This document shows positions 29,396 through 38,421 of a stretch of 64,000 nucleotides of DNA, piece by piece. The first letter of the stretch is position 1. Each line of letters begins with the position of its first letter. The stretch lies in NCBI GenBank assembly GCA_902826795.1, contig CADEGD010000009.1, positions 34,753 to 98,752 of the forward strand. Reading direction: 5' to 3'. Below the pieces are notes generated by a model. The model searched no databases and had not been told where the DNA came from. It was given only the letters and a program-made list of their open reading frames with translations. The DNA comes from an uncultured Acidobacteriota bacterium (lineage in GTDB: Bacteria; Acidobacteriota; Blastocatellia; Pyrinomonadales; Pyrinomonadaceae). The position numbers and the translations under genes were made by a program.

Positions 29396-30070
29396 ATGGA
29401 CTCTGCCGCAGCGGCCATTGAAAGGGACATCGCTTTTGGTATTGAGGAGGCCGTCGAACTGCCGTTGGTGCAGGTTCGGACGGCTGTTTCCGTTGATGAC
29501 GGCAAGATCCACCTCGATACTTCCGATATCGAACTCTGCAAGATGGCGGCGGACGGCAGTTTGGCCGCTTTTGAGGTCATTTACCAGCGATATCATCGCC
29601 GAACATTCAGCCTCACGCTCCGCATGACCGGCAGCCAGACGGAGGCCGAAGATCTCACGCAGGAAGTTTTCATCCAGCTTTTCCGCAAGATCGGCAGTTT
29701 CCGCGGCGATTCGGCTTTTTCGACTTGGCTGCACCGCCTGACGGTAAATCAGGTGCTGATGCACTTCCGCAAGCGTTCGTTCAAGAACGAGAAAACGTCG
29801 GAAGACGGCGAAATGCCGGAACAGACCGTGACCGGCTCGGCCAACCCGAGCAAGATGGCCGTCGTCGATCGCATCGCTCTCAAAAACGCGATCGCCGAAC
29901 TCCCGAAAGGATACAAGAACGTGTTCGTCCTTCACGATGTCGAAGGCTTCGAACACGAGGAAGTCGCCCGGATGCTCGGCATCTCCGTCGGCACTTCGAA
30001 ATCACAGCTCCATAAGGCCCGGCTTAAGCTTCGCGGCCTGCTCGTCAAGCAAAAAGAAGAAACAAGTTAA
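29396..30070 (+). CDS. ECF-family RNA polymerase sigma factor
   Basis: A 224-residue sigma-70 family protein. Region 2 is at about 60-125 ([33 protein letters not shown]) and region 4 at about 160-215 ([39 protein letters not shown]). An extra 45 residues at the N-terminus are unusual for ECF factors. TAGGAGTAACT precedes ATG 29396. A TGCAACC at 29317-29323 resembles the AAC-containing -35 of ECF promoters, so autoregulation is possible. The anti-sigma gene lies 152 bases downstream. Confidence 0.93.
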   Translation: MDSAAAAIERDIAFGIEEAVELPLVQVRTAVSVDDGKIHLDTSDIELCKMAADGSLAAFEVIYQRYHRRTFSLTLRMTGSQTEAEDLTQEVFIQLFRKIGSFRGDSAFSTWLHRLTVNQVLMHFRKRSFKNEKTSEDGEMPEQTVTGSANPSKMAVVDRIALKNAIAELPKGYKNVFVLHDVEGFEHEEVARMLGISVGTSKSQLHKARLKLRGLLVKQKEETS

Positions 30071-30135
30071 ACGCCCGTTAGGGCAACCCTTTCGCCCGTT
30101 ATTCATCTATTATGATTGATAACGGGCAAGGTGGC

Positions 30136-30219
30136 GTTCAGAGTTCAAGCTTCAGCTTGTTCGCTTCCACTGCGTAACGACTTATTTATCGGAGACAAGC
30201 TAAAGCTTGCACTCTAAAC
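30136..30219. repeat. Palindromic element family 2, copy 2
   Basis: It begins GTTCAGAGTTCAAGCTTCAG and ends AAAGCTTGCACTCTAAAC, so the two ends are near-perfect inverted repeats. It occupies most of the gap between the sigma and anti-sigma genes and ends three bases before the anti-sigma ATG at 30223. It therefore displaces the expected ribosome-binding region. Confidence 0.78.
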
Positions 30220-30222
30220 GAG

Positions 30223-30960
30223 ATGAACTGCGACGGATGTCAGGAAAATTTGAGCCTCTTTCTGGACGGCGAGCTTGATGAAACTCAGGCCGCAAACCTT
30301 CGGACGCACCTCTCGCTCTGTGCGGAATGTGCCCGGCTCTGCGAAGACTTCGCATCCATTCTCGACAACTGCAAATTCGAAGAACTCGCCGACAACGCTC
30401 CGGCTCTGAATACGAACGCACTTTGGTGCCGCATCAGCAATACGCTTGAATCCGAGATCAAGCCCGAGCCAGTCGTGGAACCGGCTCCCGAACCGCGAGG
30501 ATTTTTCGCCCGCGTTTGGAATCTCTCGTTCTCGCAGGCCGCCGCCGGCGTACTCGCGGTTGCATTGATCAGTTCGCTGCTCACAATTGTCGGCATTCGC
30601 AATTACTTCCAGCCGACGGGCGAGGATTTTACGTCGCGTACCGGCGAATCGCAGACGACTTTCGAAAAACTTTTAAGCAAGGTAGGACTCACCGATACAC
30701 CGCAAGCCGCACGCCAAAAACGTCTTCAGGAACAGCAAGCCACGATCGACTATTGGAACCAGCGCGTGCAGGCAAGGCGTGCGATGTGGGATGATAATCT
30801 GAGACGCGGGTTTGACAGAAACCTGCAGGCGATCGACCAGGCAGTCTTCGAATATAAACAGACGCTCGAGCAAAATCCGGACGACGAACTCTCCGGCGAG
30901 ATGCTCGATTCTGTGATGACAGAGAAGATGAACCTGCTCCGCGAATTCTCGGAACTTTAG
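30223..30960 (+). CDS. Zinc-finger (zf-HC2) anti-sigma factor, membrane anchored
   Basis: A 245-residue protein. The N-terminal ZAS domain has C3, C6 and HLSLCAEC (His29, Cys33, Cys36). A membrane helix lies near 103-121 (AAAGVLAVALISSLLTIVG), and a charged helical periplasmic tail of about 120 residues follows. It should hold the ECF sigma factor until a membrane or envelope signal arrives. It is downstream of the sigma gene and 20 bases before a DUF4097-like gene, so that gene is likely part of the same regulon. Confidence 0.92.
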   Translation: MNCDGCQENLSLFLDGELDETQAANLRTHLSLCAECARLCEDFASILDNCKFEELADNAPALNTNALWCRISNTLESEIKPEPVVEPAPEPRGFFARVWNLSFSQAAAGVLAVALISSLLTIVGIRNYFQPTGEDFTSRTGESQTTFEKLLSKVGLTDTPQAARQKRLQEQQATIDYWNQRVQARRAMWDDNLRRGFDRNLQAIDQAVFEYKQTLEQNPDDELSGEMLDSVMTEKMNLLREFSEL

Positions 30961-30980
30961 TCGCCCTTTTTATTGGAACA

Positions 30981-31757
30981 ATGATCCGCAGTTTGGATAT
31001 CAGGGAAAGCCTCGCAGGAGGCTGGCGACGTGCAGCAGTGCTCGCCGCCTGCGTCGCAATGCTTTGCGCGTTGATGCCGTTCGAGGCCGCCGCCCAGCGA
31101 CGTTTCAATCGAACTTATCCCGCGAATCAGAACGTCCGTCTCCAGCTTCTCAACCGCACCGGAACCGTCACCGTCGAGGGCTGGAACCGTAACGAAGTTT
31201 CCATCTCAGCCTATCTCGAAGCGCCCGCTGCCAACATCGAACCGCAATCTCTGAGCGGGACAATATATATAAATCTCGTTAAAGATAATCAGGGCCGCGG
31301 GGAAGTTGGTAACGTGAATTTCACGATCCGCGTGCCGTTCACGTCGTCGGTCGATATCGAGACGAAGATGGGCAACCTCAGCGTTTCGAACGTCCGCGGC
31401 GGCTTGGTTCGCGCGCACATCACGACCGAGGGCGACATCACCTTGACGAACATCGGAGCCACGGCCGTCTCCGCTCAAAACGGCATCGGCGACATCTTCT
31501 ATGACGGCACGATCCAGAATGGCGGCGGTTACCGGTTTTTCTCGATCAGCGGCACGATCAGCCTCCGCATCCCTCCGGGCTCGTCGTTCAAACTTCTCGC
31601 AACCGCGCCATCCACACGCAACATCTCGCTCGGTACGTTCTCCGAAAACATGCGATACACCTGGGACGGCCGCCGCGTCGTCGGCACCTCCGGCGACGGC
31701 GCCGCTACCCTGAGCGCCACCAACCAGCGCGGCAACATCCAGTTCATCCGCCGCTAA
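30981..31757 (+). CDS. DUF4097-like exported beta-strand repeat protein
   Basis: A 258-residue exported protein with signal VLAACVAMLCALMPFEAAAQ. The mature part has repeated short beta segments of the DUF4097/adhesin type (VDIETKMGNLSVSNVRGG, ITTEGDITLTNIGA, INVD-like turns), which would form a right-handed beta solenoid. Its location after the sigma/anti-sigma pair suggests that it is a target or sensor of that system. A second member is at 32658 after a HicAB cassette. Confidence 0.82.
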   Translation: MIRSLDIRESLAGGWRRAAVLAACVAMLCALMPFEAAAQRRFNRTYPANQNVRLQLLNRTGTVTVEGWNRNEVSISAYLEAPAANIEPQSLSGTIYINLVKDNQGRGEVGNVNFTIRVPFTSSVDIETKMGNLSVSNVRGGLVRAHITTEGDITLTNIGATAVSAQNGIGDIFYDGTIQNGGGYRFFSISGTISLRIPPGSSFKLLATAPSTRNISLGTFSENMRYTWDGRRVVGTSGDGAATLSATNQRGNIQFIRR

Positions 31758-31779
31758 ATTTCTAATATCACCATTGCTG

Positions 31780-31804
31780 AATGCTAGCAGAAAGTGCTAG
31801 CATT
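31780..31804 (+). promoter_or_regulatory. Perfect palindromic operator at the hicA start
   Basis: AATGCTAGCA and TGCTAGCATT are perfect inverted 10-base arms separated by GAAAG. The right arm ends directly before ATG 31805. HicB carries a C-terminal ribbon-helix-helix-like segment, and HicAB complexes usually repress their own operon, so this is the likely operator. Confidence 0.75.
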
Positions 31805-32071
31805 ATGAAAGTGAGCCGTCGGCATAACAAGACGTTGGAAGCGATCTTCAGGGAGCCGACCGCTGCTTCGATCAAGTTTTCCGATGTCGAGAAATTACTT
31901 GTATCGTTAGGTGGACGGCTCATCGAGGGACGCGGGTCACGAGTTTCTTTTCTCTTCTCGGACAATCATAAGTGGGAAGCCCACCGCCCGCATCCGGGAA
32001 AAGAAGTGAAGAAGTATCAGGTCGAGTCCCTGCGGCGGTTTCTTCAGTCAAGAGGTTTAGGCGATGAATAA
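31805..32071 (+). CDS. hicA: HicA toxin (mRNA interferase)
   Basis: An 88-residue protein with the HicA double-stranded-RNA-binding-like fold. IKFSDVEKLLVSLGG opens the core, RVSFLF and HRPHPGKEVKKYQVESLRRFL follow; the His in HRPHP is the usual catalytic residue. ATG 31781 inside the operator is an alternative start. It overlaps hicB by eight bases. Confidence 0.9.
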   Translation: MKVSRRHNKTLEAIFREPTAASIKFSDVEKLLVSLGGRLIEGRGSRVSFLFSDNHKWEAHRPHPGKEVKKYQVESLRRFLQSRGLGDE

Positions 32072-32396
32072 ACATCTCAGCTATCGAGGCTTTAAGGCTC
32101 AGGTAGAGTTTTCTGCGGATGATAACGTTTTCTGGGGACGTCTGCTCGGCATCAAGGATGAAGTGACCTTCGAGGGCGAAACAGTCGACGGCCTTAAAGC
32201 TGCGTTCAAAGATGCCGTGGATTTTCACATTGAGCTTTGCGAAAAGACCGGCGAGCGTCATAAGAAGACATATTCCGGAAAGGTGATGCTCCGGCTTCCC
32301 AACACGCTCCACGAGAAAATCGCTGAAGCGGCGTCGCTGTCAGGTAAGAGTCTGAACGAATGGGGAAAAGATGTTCTTGAATCAGCCCTCAAATAG
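32064..32396 (+). CDS. hicB: HicB antitoxin
   Basis: A 110-residue antitoxin. The RNase H-like HicB core (YRGFKAQVEFSADDNVFWG, VTFEGETVDGLKAAFKDAV) is followed by a C-terminal ribbon-helix-helix segment (VMLRLPNTLHEKIAEAASL) that would bind the 31780 operator. It is coupled to hicA by an eight-base overlap. Confidence 0.92.
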   Translation: MNKHLSYRGFKAQVEFSADDNVFWGRLLGIKDEVTFEGETVDGLKAAFKDAVDFHIELCEKTGERHKKTYSGKVMLRLPNTLHEKIAEAASLSGKSLNEWGKDVLESALK

Positions 32397-32598
32397 GTTA
32401 GCAGCATTCATTCGCCGATAGACTAATCGCATCTTTCTCTTTCCGTGTTTTCTGTGATTGCTTCTTTGATTTCTTTCTCATTTCTTCTTTCGAGGATAAA
32501 TTCTGAAAAGCGTCATCCACGAAAGAAGAAAAGCGGAAAGCAAGGTCCATAGAACCAATGATCCACACCTTCCAAAAAATCTTGTTTTCTCCCACTCC

Positions 32599-32612
32599 AA
32601 AGTGCTAGCATT
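32599..32612 (+). repeat. Second copy of the HicAB operator half-site
   Basis: AAAGTGCTAGCATT here repeats exactly the 14 bases at 31791-31804. A further CTAGCA occurs eight bases on. It lies 46 bases before the DUF4097-like gene at 32658, so the cassette is bracketed by direct repeats. Confidence 0.7.
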
Positions 32613-32657
32613 TACCTAGCAGTCCTTCCTGCCATCCTTCAGTCTTCGAGTCATTCC

Positions 32658-33497
32658 ATGAAAAAGTTAAACCTTCTGATCGTCGCCGTTCTCTTGATCA
32701 CCGTCTCCGCCTCCGCTCAACTCAAACGCACTACCGTCAAAACCGACAAGCTCGACTTCGGAGCCGGCGGTACTGTCACGATCCAAGGTTCGCCGAAAGG
32801 TTCGATCAAGGTCGAAGGCTGGCCGCAGCGAGAGGTTGAGATCACCGCCGAGATCACCGTCGAAGCGGCGACGGACGCCGATCTCGAACGTCTCTCAAAG
32901 GTAACCGGATTTCAGCTTGACGAATCCACCGGCCGCGTCGGCATCATCAGCTTGGGCGCGCACGACAAAAAGTACGTTAAGGCCGTCGACAAGAAATTTC
33001 CGAAGCATCTGATGGGCAACGCTTATCGCATCGACTACGTGCTTAAAGTTCCGCAATACACCGATCTGCAGATCGACGGCGGCACGGGCGACCTTCACGT
33101 CTCCAACGTTGAAGGGGCGATCAAGATCAACTTCATCGAAACCAACGCCAAGCTCGATCTGGTCGGCGGCGGCGTGACGGCCGTTTTCGGTAAGGGCGAT
33201 GTCGATGTCTCGATACCGACGCGAAGCTGGCGCGGCCGCTTTGCCGATATCCAACTCGCGATGGGAACGATGTCGCTCAATCTTCCCGCCGGCCTCAACG
33301 CCGAGTTCGACGCTACGATACTCAAATCCGGCAAGATCGAAAACGCCTTCGACGGCTTTAAACCGCGCGTCCGCAAACAGGAATTCACCGAAAGATCCAT
33401 CGCCGCCAAAGCCGGAACCGGCGGCATTCCGCTAAAATTCTCGGTCGGCGATGGCACCATGAAGATCTCCACCATCGGCCTTAGGGCCGAAAGGTAA
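32658..33497 (+). CDS. DUF4097-like exported protein
   Basis: A 279-residue exported protein (signal LLIVAVLLITVSASAQ). Its beta segments resemble those of the gene at 30981 (GSIKVEGWPQREVEITAEI, LQIDGGTGDLHVSNVEG, VFGKGDVDVSIPTRSW). It would belong to the sigma/anti-sigma locus but is now cut off by HicAB. It may be controlled in part by the HicAB half-site upstream. Confidence 0.83.
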   Translation: MKKLNLLIVAVLLITVSASAQLKRTTVKTDKLDFGAGGTVTIQGSPKGSIKVEGWPQREVEITAEITVEAATDADLERLSKVTGFQLDESTGRVGIISLGAHDKKYVKAVDKKFPKHLMGNAYRIDYVLKVPQYTDLQIDGGTGDLHVSNVEGAIKINFIETNAKLDLVGGGVTAVFGKGDVDVSIPTRSWRGRFADIQLAMGTMSLNLPAGLNAEFDATILKSGKIENAFDGFKPRVRKQEFTERSIAAKAGTGGIPLKFSVGDGTMKISTIGLRAER

Positions 33498-33558
33498 GAG
33501 TGAGGCCTTAGGCCTTCTCGTTTGAATCATCAGGCCTGACGAGTAAGAAAGGAACGGC

Positions 33559-34908
33559 TCACGTCACCAATGCCCCGCCGGCTCTGCCTTCTTTCTTCGC
33601 CAGCATCGAGACGGCGACCGACACGGCATCGATCTGGTCGTCATGCTTGCCATGCGGAAAGCGGGCGATCTCATCCAAAAACTCATCGATCCACGGGCCG
33701 CGCACCAGGAACAGCTTTCCTTCCTCGGCCAGATTTAGCCACGCCAGCGAACGCGTCAGCTTGTCGCCCGCAACCCGAACTTCCTTGAACGCAAAAGCGC
33801 GGACCGTACGCTCGCGTCGCAGATCCTGTATCAACGCCTTACCGTGTAAAGCCGATTCCACGCCGTGCTCCGTGTCGCGTTCCGCCTGCAGGCGTTCGAC
33901 GATGTATCGCCGCTGGTCGGGATATTCGATCCGCGTGCGATACCCGTCAGCGATGTAAAGATTTCCCGCTCCGTCGTAAGCGCACCGAAAGCTCGCCGTG
34001 TAGTCCGCCGAGGTTTTTAACGACGCGGCAAGGTCGTATCCTCGTTTCCATCGCAAGCCCTGCGGCGCCGCATCGACGATCTTCCTAAACCATTCGCGTT
34101 TAAACTTCACGCCCTTCGAAGGGATCGGCTCCTGCTGATACAACGCCGCGAACGAATACGATCCGAGCTTCTTCCGCGTCCGCTCAAGCGTCTCGATCGG
34201 ATACCGCTCGGGGCACAACGCTTCGCCGGGCGTTCGACCAATCGGATCTTTGTTCAGAGTACAAGATTCAGCTTGCTCTTTTTCGTTCGACTCAGAAGAC
34301 AAGCTAAAGCTTGAACTCTAAACGTCGCCACCGAGCTTTCTTCCATCCTCTTCGTCCTGTTTAAGTTCTTCCTGATCACTTTCAACAGCGATCGCTGGAA
34401 GACGCACAACCTCCCATTCCTCGCCGCCGTCCGCCATCTCTTTCAGCAGACGCCCGGCGAGGTCGTCTTCATGCCAGCGCGTCTGGATCAGAATTATCGC
34501 GGCCTTCGGTTCAAGCCGTGTATAGATATCGTCGTTGAACCAATCCCACACCTTGTCGCGATACGTCGTGCTTTCGGCATCCGCTCGATTCCTTACCGGA
34601 TCGTCTATCACCACAAGACCCGCACCGAAACCCGCGATCCCCGCCCCGACGCCGACCGCCCTCACCGTCCCGCCGCCGCCTGTCTCCCATTCCGCCACGC
34701 TCCTGGCAAGAGTGACGCCTTTAGGCGGTTTCTCAACCGCTCGGCAGTCCGAAGATATACGCAATATCCGTCGCGAAGCCTTGTTCGCCAGCCGCTGGTT
34801 ATAGCTGCCGATGATCACATTTAACGATGGATCTTGCGAGAGCCGCCATGCCGTATACCGAAACGTCACCATCTCGCTCTTGCCATGTCGCGGCGGCATG
34901 AATATCAT
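33559..34908 (-). pseudogene. Phage terminase large subunit remnant, interrupted by palindromic element
   Basis: The frame from 34908 shows terminase ATPase features: Walker-like PPRHGKSE, VVIDDPV and a RWHEDDLAGRLL segment. It stops at TAG 34318-34320. The same frame then continues (KDPIGRTPGEALCPERYP) through the nuclease-like C-terminal domain to 33559. The stop lies inside a 72-base palindromic element. The usual first 100 or so residues are missing upstream of 34908. No other phage gene is nearby, so this is a decayed prophage relic. A TTG start within the element could allow a C-terminal fragment to be made. Confidence 0.85.
34252..34323 (-). repeat. Palindromic element family 2, copy 3, inside terminase gene
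   Basis: Seventy-two bases from GTTCAGAGTACAAGATTCAG to AAAGCTTGAACTCTAAAC. Its length is a multiple of three, so the terminase frame resumes after it, but its end contributes an in-frame TAG. It is the clearest case of insertion for this family. Confidence 0.85.
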
Positions 34909-35020
34909 CAGCCGCCTGCATCGGCCGGACGTGGATGGGGACCTTGACTAAATGAAGTGTATGGCAGTACGACCTTCGGTAGCGGGTGGGGATACAAAAG
35001 AAGATCCACCTAATACTTAA

Positions 35021-35413
35021 CTAGCTCGGAATTCGGGCGATGACCTTGATCTCGAAATCGAATCCGGCGAGCCAGTTGACGCCGACTGCTGTCCAGTTCG
35101 GATAAGGTGCGGCAGGGAAGATCTCGCTCTTAACGGTCATGATCGTGTCGAACTGATTTTCGGGATCGGTATGAAAGGTAGTTACGTCGACGATATCGTC
35201 GAGCGAGCATCCGCCGGCTTTCAGCGTCGCTTCGAGGTTGGCAAAAGCCAGACGGACCTGTGCCTCAAACTCCGGCTCCGGCGAGCCATCTTGGCGGCTT
35301 CCGACCTGGCCGGATACAAACAGCAGATCGCCCGATCTGATCGCCGCGGAATAGGAGTGTAATTTGTATAGGTCATGCTGACCGGCCGGAAAAACGGCAT
35401 CACGCTGCGCCAT
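35021..35413 (-). CDS. ridA: RidA/YjgF family enamine/imine deaminase
   Basis: A 130-residue RidA-type protein; ATG 35413 is preferred because homology begins there and the open frame before it does not look coding. AAIRSGDLLFVSGQVG, EAQVRLAFANLEATLKAGG and the C-terminal region DFEIKVIA follow the family pattern. RidA hydrolyses reactive enamines from PLP enzymes. The usual conserved Arg near the end (R-x-V-E) is not obvious, so activity may differ. Confidence 0.85.
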   Translation of the reverse strand: MAQRDAVFPAGQHDLYKLHSYSAAIRSGDLLFVSGQVGSRQDGSPEPEFEAQVRLAFANLEATLKAGGCSLDDIVDVTTFHTDPENQFDTIMTVKSEIFPAAPYPNWTAVGVNWLAGFDFEIKVIARIPS

Positions 35414-35518
35414 ATATCGATACTTTAGCATGAACGCCAGACGCGTATTTGCTCTCGGGCTTACGTCAACCGCATATGCGGTTTGCGAACCGAAGTTCGC
35501 GTTCCGTAGAATAGAAGT

Positions 35519-35740
35519 ATGTCGATAGTAATGTACATCAAGCCGGGCTGTCCTTATTGCCAGAAGGCTCGCGATCATTTTCACGCCAACGGGATCGCGT
35601 TTACCGAGTATGACGCTCAAAACGACATAGCCCGGCAGAGTGAGATGCTTTCGTATACGGGCGGCGATCTCACCGTTCCGGCTATCGTCGAGAATGGCGT
35701 TTACAAGAGTTCGGGTTGGGGCGACCCGCCCCGGGGCTGA
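35519..35740 (+). CDS. Glutaredoxin-like protein
   Basis: A 73-residue thioredoxin-fold protein with the redox motif CPYC at about 11-14 (YIKPGCPYCQKARDHF), the cis-Pro in TVPAIV, and a shortened C-terminus. It may reduce mixed disulfides. It ends about 170 bases before the kinase gene and starts 105 bases from the divergent ridA. Confidence 0.85.
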   Translation: MSIVMYIKPGCPYCQKARDHFHANGIAFTEYDAQNDIARQSEMLSYTGGDLTVPAIVENGVYKSSGWGDPPRG

Positions 35741-35785
35741 ACGATCCATCCGGATTAGCCGGCAGGTTGTCGGCCTCAGCACTCC

Positions 35786-35903
35786 ATTTTGGATTTTAGA
35801 TTTTGGATTTTGGATTCGTAGGCATAGACTAGACGCTTCACTGATCTCGGATTGCGCTGGGATTTTTCAGCAATCGAAAATCCAAAATCGGCAATCCAAA
35901 ATC
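35786..35903. repeat. ATTTTGGATT-type inverted repeat
   Basis: Direct repeats of the unit TTTTGGATT on the left (ATTTTGGATTTTAGATTTTG) face their inverse on the right (AATCCAAAATCGGCAATCC). The whole would fold into a long AT-rich hairpin. It ends four bases before the start of the kinase gene, so no Shine-Dalgarno is left. Confidence 0.65.
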
Positions 35904-35906
35904 AAT

Positions 35907-38342
35907 ATGATCGGTTCGCAGATCAATCAATACAAGATACTCGAGAAGATCGGGTCGGGTGGTCAGGGAACCGTCTATAAGGCTCTCGATACGAAACTGA
36001 ACCGGACGGCCGTCGTCAAGGTACTCCCGCCGGAGCTCACCGGCAAACACGCTAACTTCAAACGATTTGAACGCGAGGCTCAACTTTGCTCGCAGCTAGA
36101 CCATCCGAACATCTGCACGATCTACGATTTTAGCGACGCGAACGGCGTCTTCTATATCGCGATGCAGTGGATCGACGGGAAGAACGTTCGCCAGTTGGTT
36201 AACGGCCGTGCGCTTGAGATCAAGAGCGCCTTGTCGATCGCGATTCAAGTGGCGGACGCCTTGGCATACGCGCATTCAAAGAACATCATTCACCGCGACA
36301 TAAAAGCCGGTAACGTGATGGTGACGGACAGCGGACAGGCGAAGATCCTCGATTTTGGTTTGGCGAAGCTGCTCGAAGATGAGCAGGTCGCAGCGAATAA
36401 TGGCCTCGATCGATCTGAGATAACCGAACTCGGCATTCCATACGGCACCGCAACATACGCCGCGCCTGAACAAGCAAAAGGTGAGCGTGCCGACGCCCGG
36501 TCCGACATATTTTCGACTGGCGTGCTGCTGTACGAAATGCTGACCGGCATCTGGGCGTTTCAGGGCAAGACGGTCGTCGACGTTCGCCATCAGGTGCTTT
36601 ACGGAACGCCGAAACCGCTAGCAGAAATGCGTAAAGATCCGGTTCCGCCGGAGCTTCAGGCGATAGTGGACAAGGCTTTGCAGAAAGAGCCGAAGAATCG
36701 ATATCAAAAGATCTCGCAAATGCGAGACGACATGCGCAACATCCTCGGCGCGTATTCGGGCTCGCCGCTAATGCCGTCTGACACGTTTGCACCAGCCCAT
36801 GCCGACGGCGGTGTTCTGAAACGCGCGTTGAATTGGTTTACGGGCAAATCGACACCGGAGTCGTCAGGTGGTTCGGCGAGTTGGCCGTCGGTATCGAACC
36901 CGCCGTCGGCGATTCCAGAACTTTCGGTCACGACGACGGGCACGGACAAGAAGAGCGTCGCGATACTTCCATTCAAAAACCTGAGCGGCGACCCCGCGTC
37001 GAACTTCTACGAATTCGCTCTCGCCGACGCGGTTATCACTGAGCTTGCTCAGTTGCGTTCGCTTGTCGTCAGGCCGAGTTCGGTGATCGCGAAGTATCAG
37101 GGTTCCGACATCGATCCGCGTGAAGCCGGCCGCGAACAGCGCGTCCATGCCGTGCTTGCCGCCGGATTCTTGCGCGGCGGCGACAAGATCCGGGTGACGG
37201 CGCAATTGATCGACGTGATGAGCGGCGACATTCTCTGGAGCGACCGGATCGATGCGGAAGGCGGCGACATTTTATCGCTCCAAGACGGGATCGCTCAGCG
37301 GATATTGGAAGGATTGAGGCTCGAGCTTTCTGATAAGGAAGCCGAAAAACTCGGCCGTCGGGCGACCGACAATCACGAGGCGTGGGAAGAATATCTTCGC
37401 GGCCGTGACAACTTTGGCCGGTTCATCTTCCGCACGCTGGCGGTCGAGGATTGCGAAGCCGCTATCCGTAACTTTAAGAAGGCGATCGAGCTTGATTCCC
37501 ACTTTGCACTTGCCTACAGCGGACTCGGAGCATGCTATGCCAATCGCGTCTTCAAAGCGATGGGCGACGCTGAAGATTACACGTTGGCCGAGGCGGCGTT
37601 CAGCAAGGCGTTCTTTTACGATCCGAACGTGACGGAAGCTCGCGTGCTGATGGTAATGATCTATCTCGCCCGCGGCGAAAAGAAGAAGGCGCATTCCGAG
37701 ATCGACCTGCTGACCAAGCAATTTCCGAACGACGCTCCGCTGTATTTCGTGAAGGGCGTCGTGCATCGGCTCGACGGCGAATATGACGAATCGTTGAAGG
37801 CTTTCGAAAAGCTATCTCGGCTCGATCCGGCGGCCCGTGCGGTGTCGGCATATAACAGCGCTCGGATGTTTATCTACAAGCGAGAGTATGACAAGGCGAT
37901 GGAGTTCATCGAGCGCGGTGAACGTGCGGAGCCGAACCATCCGATGCTGAAGATCTTTCGCTCGGCCGTCTACTATTATCGCGGCGATGCCGAACCGGCG
38001 ATCGAACTGATGCAGAAGGTGCTAGAAGAGCACCCGGAAATGGACGGCATCCGCCCGCTGTATGCGATCTATCTTGCCGGTTCTGGAAAGTTCGACGAAG
38101 CTCGGGCACAGCTCACCGACGACGTGCTCTCAATCTCGCGGGCCGATCACGATTCGGCCTACTGGCTGACCTCGACCTACGCGCTGCTTGGTGAGAAAGA
38201 ACTCGCTTTGAAATGGCTCGGGCGGGCGATCAAGCTCGGTAACGAAAACAAGCCGCACTTCCTGAAAGACCGCAGCCTCGATTCGCTTCGCGACGATCCG
38301 CGTTTCGATGAACTGATCGATAAGATCGGGACCGACGGATAA
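35907..38342 (+). CDS. Soluble Ser/Thr protein kinase with TolB-like and TPR domains
   Basis: An 811-residue protein. The kinase domain (about 8-280) has the glycine loop IGSGGQGTVY, Lys38 in AVVKVL, HRDIKAGN and DFGLAK. A TolB-N-terminal-like domain of the kind common in this group spans about 350-480 (KSVAILPFKNLSGDP, VHAVLAAGFLRGG). Six or more TPR-like repeats follow to the end. No membrane segment is visible, so it is cytoplasmic. ATG 35907 is preferred; upstream in-frame sequence is repeat-derived. Confidence 0.93.
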   Translation: MIGSQINQYKILEKIGSGGQGTVYKALDTKLNRTAVVKVLPPELTGKHANFKRFEREAQLCSQLDHPNICTIYDFSDANGVFYIAMQWIDGKNVRQLVNGRALEIKSALSIAIQVADALAYAHSKNIIHRDIKAGNVMVTDSGQAKILDFGLAKLLEDEQVAANNGLDRSEITELGIPYGTATYAAPEQAKGERADARSDIFSTGVLLYEMLTGIWAFQGKTVVDVRHQVLYGTPKPLAEMRKDPVPPELQAIVDKALQKEPKNRYQKISQMRDDMRNILGAYSGSPLMPSDTFAPAHADGGVLKRALNWFTGKSTPESSGGSASWPSVSNPPSAIPELSVTTTGTDKKSVAILPFKNLSGDPASNFYEFALADAVITELAQLRSLVVRPSSVIAKYQGSDIDPREAGREQRVHAVLAAGFLRGGDKIRVTAQLIDVMSGDILWSDRIDAEGGDILSLQDGIAQRILEGLRLELSDKEAEKLGRRATDNHEAWEEYLRGRDNFGRFIFRTLAVEDCEAAIRNFKKAIELDSHFALAYSGLGACYANRVFKAMGDAEDYTLAEAAFSKAFFYDPNVTEARVLMVMIYLARGEKKKAHSEIDLLTKQFPNDAPLYFVKGVVHRLDGEYDESLKAFEKLSRLDPAARAVSAYNSARMFIYKREYDKAMEFIERGERAEPNHPMLKIFRSAVYYYRGDAEPAIELMQKVLEEHPEMDGIRPLYAIYLAGSGKFDEARAQLTDDVLSISRADHDSAYWLTSTYALLGEKELALKWLGRAIKLGNENKPHFLKDRSLDSLRDDPRFDELIDKIGTDG

Positions 38343-38364
38343 TCGCCGCAAGAAGACTCAGAAA

Positions 38365-38399
38365 AGCGCAAAACAGGAATTCCTACTTTGCGCTATTTT
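38365..38399. terminator. Bidirectional intrinsic terminator
   Basis: AGCGCAAA at 38365-38372 and TTTGCGCT at 38387-38394 form an 8-bp stem, with GGAATTCC inside the loop. It is followed by ATTTTT on the plus strand and TTTTC on the minus strand. It lies between the convergent kinase and sigma-like genes. Confidence 0.75.
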
Positions 38400-38421
38400 T
38401 GTGCCTTTTTGCGGCCAATAT

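Noticed and set aside
35416..35782. Long N-terminal extension of the RidA-like protein
   Set aside because: The upstream frame overlaps the glutaredoxin gene on the other strand and does not resemble the family; the conserved part begins near ATG 35413.
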